Shown: positions 62,062 through 64,000 of the stretch, piece after piece
How the letters are laid out: the number at the start of each line of letters is the position of its first letter
How positions within the stretch are numbered: position 1 is the first letter of the stretch
Assembly: GCA_903847605.1 (NCBI GenBank)
Contig: CAINED010000084.1
Location: forward strand, 1 to 64,000
Reading direction: 5' to 3'
Source of the DNA: an uncultured Hyphomicrobiales bacterium
GTDB lineage: Bacteria; Pseudomonadota; Alphaproteobacteria; Rhizobiales; Beijerinckiaceae
Length of the DNA: 64,000 nucleotides
Notes under the pieces: model-generated
Database searches by the model: none
What the model saw: only the letters and a program-made list of their open reading frames with translations
Told to the model about the DNA's origin: nothing
Position numbers and translations under genes: made by a program

Positions 62062-63537
62062 TCACGCCAGCAATTCGGCTGGCACGTCGGTATAGGCCTT
62101 TGCGCCGGTCGCGAATTTTTCGATCACCGCGTCGGGCCCGCCGTGACGTTCGATCAGCGCCTTTTGTGCGGCTTTAGCCTTGATGTCGGTTGCTTCGGGA
62201 TCGAGCATTTCGCGCATGCGTTTTTCGAGCTTTCCCATGACATCAGCGTGGGCGGGATCGCGGGCGAGATTTTTTGTCTCGTCGGGATCGGCGACGATGT
62301 CGAAGAGCTCGGGGTCGAAGCCGGTGGCATAGTAGTGATATTTATAGCGCCCCTTGCGCAGCATGTAGGCGCCGGAGGGCGAGGCCATGGCGTGATATTC
62401 GCTGAAGGCTTCGCGCTCGCTGTCTTCCGGCTCGCCAGCTATGGCGAAAAGTGAACGGCCCGGGCGCTTCGTAGTGGCAGCGCTATTCACGCCCGTGGCC
62501 TCAAGAACGGTCGGATAAACGTCGAGCAGGCTGACAGTGGTGTCGCATAGCGCATTGGCGGCAAAGCCGTCGCCGGCGGCGATCATGGGAATTTCAGTCG
62601 CCTCGCGATAGAGAACGGACTTGCCCCATAGACCGCGCTTGCCGAGGCACTCGCCGTGATCGCTAACGTAGAGAATGCGCGTATTGTCGGCGAGGCCTGA
62701 TCTGTCCAGCGCTTTCGTAACATTCCCGACGAGTTCGTCCATGAAGGTGCAAAGGCCAAGATAGCAGGCGACGCCCATGCGTGTCGTCTCTGCGGATACG
62801 GGATCGTCCTTCGCAAATTTCGCCGCCCACCACGGATGCCTCGCGTATGAATCGTCCGCGAGAGAAGGTAGTGGCATCTTCATGGCGAGATAGGGTTCGA
62901 CATATTCGGCGGGTGCGCGCAGCGGATAATGCGGCGTGACGAAACTGACGAAGAGACACCACGGTTTCTCGTCTGGCTTTGCCGCAGCGTCTTCGAGCCA
63001 ATGCACCGCGCGTTCCGCAATCTTGCGATCGTAGAGAATGTAATTGCTGTCGCCGGGGCCCGCGCCGGACACGATCTTCGCGATACTCGGCGTGAAGGAT
63101 TTCTGCGGCTTGAAGTCAGGAAACTGTCCGCGGATCGAACCCTGCACCATGCCGACGCCGTTGGCGAGATGCATGGGAATGTGTTCCCTGTTGAAACCTG
63201 TCGGCAGGCCGCCATTCTGGAAATGCAACTTGCCGATCGACTCGACGCGATGGCCGGCATCCGCAAGGTCATGCGCCCATGCGCGAATGCGCCCGTCGTA
63301 GCCGAAGGAATTGTCCCAGTATTCATTGTCGTGAACGTAGAGACCGGTGTGAAAGCTCGCGCGCGCCGGCACGCAGATCGGCGAATTCGTATAGGCATTG
63401 GTAAAGCGGGTGCCGCGACGCGCCAGCGCATCAAGGTTCGGCGTGCGGACGAATGGATGGCCCGCGCAGCCCATGGCCTGCGCATTATGTTCGTCGGCCA
63501 TGATGATGAGAATATTTTGTGGTTTCGTGGCGGCCAT
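62062..63537 (-). CDS. Sulfatase family hydrolase (Cys-type, formylglycine)
   Basis: A 491-residue alkaline-phosphatase-superfamily enzyme. The sulfatase signature CVPAR begins at Cys55, which would be converted to formylglycine. Metal ligands are suggested by Asp15 in MADEHN and the Asp-His of YVSDHGECLGKRGLWGKS. There is no signal peptide, so it is cytoplasmic, like choline sulfatase and phosphonate monoester hydrolase, which share this layout. The exact ester is unknown. It lies 16 bases after a Bug-type binding-protein gene on the same strand, suggesting joint uptake and hydrolysis. Confidence 0.87.
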   Translation of the reverse strand: MAATKPQNILIIMADEHNAQAMGCAGHPFVRTPNLDALARRGTRFTNAYTNSPICVPARASFHTGLYVHDNEYWDNSFGYDGRIRAWAHDLADAGHRVESIGKLHFQNGGLPTGFNREHIPMHLANGVGMVQGSIRGQFPDFKPQKSFTPSIAKIVSGAGPGDSNYILYDRKIAERAVHWLEDAAAKPDEKPWCLFVSFVTPHYPLRAPAEYVEPYLAMKMPLPSLADDSYARHPWWAAKFAKDDPVSAETTRMGVACYLGLCTFMDELVGNVTKALDRSGLADNTRILYVSDHGECLGKRGLWGKSVLYREATEIPMIAAGDGFAANALCDTTVSLLDVYPTVLEATGVNSAATTKRPGRSLFAIAGEPEDSEREAFSEYHAMASPSGAYMLRKGRYKYHYYATGFDPELFDIVADPDETKNLARDPAHADVMGKLEKRMREMLDPEATDIKAKAAQKALIERHGGPDAVIEKFATGAKAYTDVPAELLA

Positions 63538-63553
63538 GATTTTTCTTTCGCGT

Positions 63554-64000
63554 TTACTTTGTCGCTTCGATCAGCTTTCGCGAGCTGTCGAGATCCCGGA
63601 TTACGAGTTCTTGAAGCTTGTCGGGCCCGAGGTTGTTCACTTCCATTAGCATTCTTTTGCCGGCCATATTGACGAGACGTTCCGACTTTACCGCGTCGTC
63701 GATGGCGTCCGCCCAGGCTTTCTTGATCTCGGCAGGCATATTGGCCGGGCCCTGAATCTGGAAGAAGACATTCGTGGCGTAATCGATGCCCGACTGTATC
63801 AGCGAGCGTGCGTTCGGGGTCAGAACCAGAGGCGTGTCGTTGAGGTTGGCGATCACCTTTAGCTTGCCTTCCTGCACGAGCGGATGATGGGCCCCGGCGT
63901 TAAAGGCTGCGTCGATCTGGCCGGACATCGTTTCGGTGAGCGTTTCCGCCCCGCCCTTGGTTGGCAGGATCGTGAGATCGACCTTGAAATGTTTCGCCAT
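63554..64000 (-). CDS. Tripartite tricarboxylate transporter (Bug/TctC) binding protein, C-terminal part
   Basis: A reading frame entering from the right edge shows 148 residues of the C-terminal part of a Bug-type periplasmic binding protein. SGQIDAAFNAGAHHP, GKLKVIANLNDTP and PANMPAEIKKAWADAID correspond to the usual gene-family blocks for ligand pocket and hinge. The N-terminus with its signal peptide is outside the window. It is upstream of the sulfatase gene and may deliver its substrate; the TctA/TctB membrane partners are not visible. Confidence 0.85.
   Translation of the reverse strand: MAKHFKVDLTILPTKGGAETLTETMSGQIDAAFNAGAHHPLVQEGKLKVIANLNDTPLVLTPNARSLIQSGIDYATNVFFQIQGPANMPAEIKKAWADAIDDAVKSERLVNMAGKRMLMEVNNLGPDKLQELVIRDLDSSRKLIEATK

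Overview
The window looks like chromosome of an alphaproteobacterium of the Hyphomicrobiales (Rhizobiales) type. The evidence is a GC-rich sequence, an Omp31-type porin, a tRNA-Trp upstream of secE-nusG-rplK-rplA, a (2S)-methylsuccinyl-CoA dehydrogenase of the ethylmalonyl-CoA pathway, and many Liv-type and Bug-type solute-binding systems. No species is assigned.

Region 1 (1-8956) is a PQQ alcohol-oxidation block. It holds a quinoprotein dehydrogenase with the Asp-Tyr-Asp pattern of lanthanide-dependent enzymes, an ABC system of the kind that accompanies PQQ alcohol dehydrogenases (ATPase, beta-propeller protein, binding protein, permease), a NitT/TauT-type ABC importer and a small exported protein. 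A 3' fragment of a tRNA-Gly gene (9150-9194) and a possible gene remnant mark a recombination scar to its right.

Region 2 (9479-48998) is a dense catabolic block. It has an Old Yellow Enzyme, a creatinase-fold protein that has lost its metal ligands, two FAD monooxygenases, four luciferase-like (LLM) flavin monooxygenases, two alpha/beta-hydrolases, several SDRs, an acyl-CoA dehydrogenase, two CaiB/BaiF CoA-transferases, a hydroxycinnamoyl-CoA hydratase/lyase-like enzyme, two complete Liv-type ABC transporters, an ATP-dependent hydantoinase/oxoprolinase pair, a 3-hydroxyisobutyrate-dehydrogenase-like enzyme, a 4,5-dihydroxyphthalate-decarboxylase-like protein and an orphan molybdenum hydroxylase subunit. 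A hydrolase-LLM-SDR cassette occurs twice. The operon at 35033-42519 combines a RutA-like LLM enzyme, an aromatic-ring hydroxylase and HyuA/HyuB, which suggests oxidative opening of an N-heterocycle, lactam or imide. The block as a whole most likely imports a cyclic, possibly aromatic or nitrogen-containing compound, opens it with flavin enzymes and feeds the products through CoA thioesters. The substrate cannot be named from sequence, and no transcription regulator or flavin reductase was recognised.

Region 3 (49109-64000) is mostly housekeeping: YbjQ-type protein, tRNA-Trp, a cation/proton antiporter, porin, mcd, a phosphotransferase, an FkbM methyltransferase, a MetE-like protein, then secE-nusG-rplK-rplA with a strong terminator, an exported amidohydrolase, a sulfatase and a truncated Bug-type binding protein at the right edge. 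Notable non-coding structure here is a 31-bp imperfect inverted repeat just upstream of the secE promoter and three consecutive hairpins between nusG and rplK.
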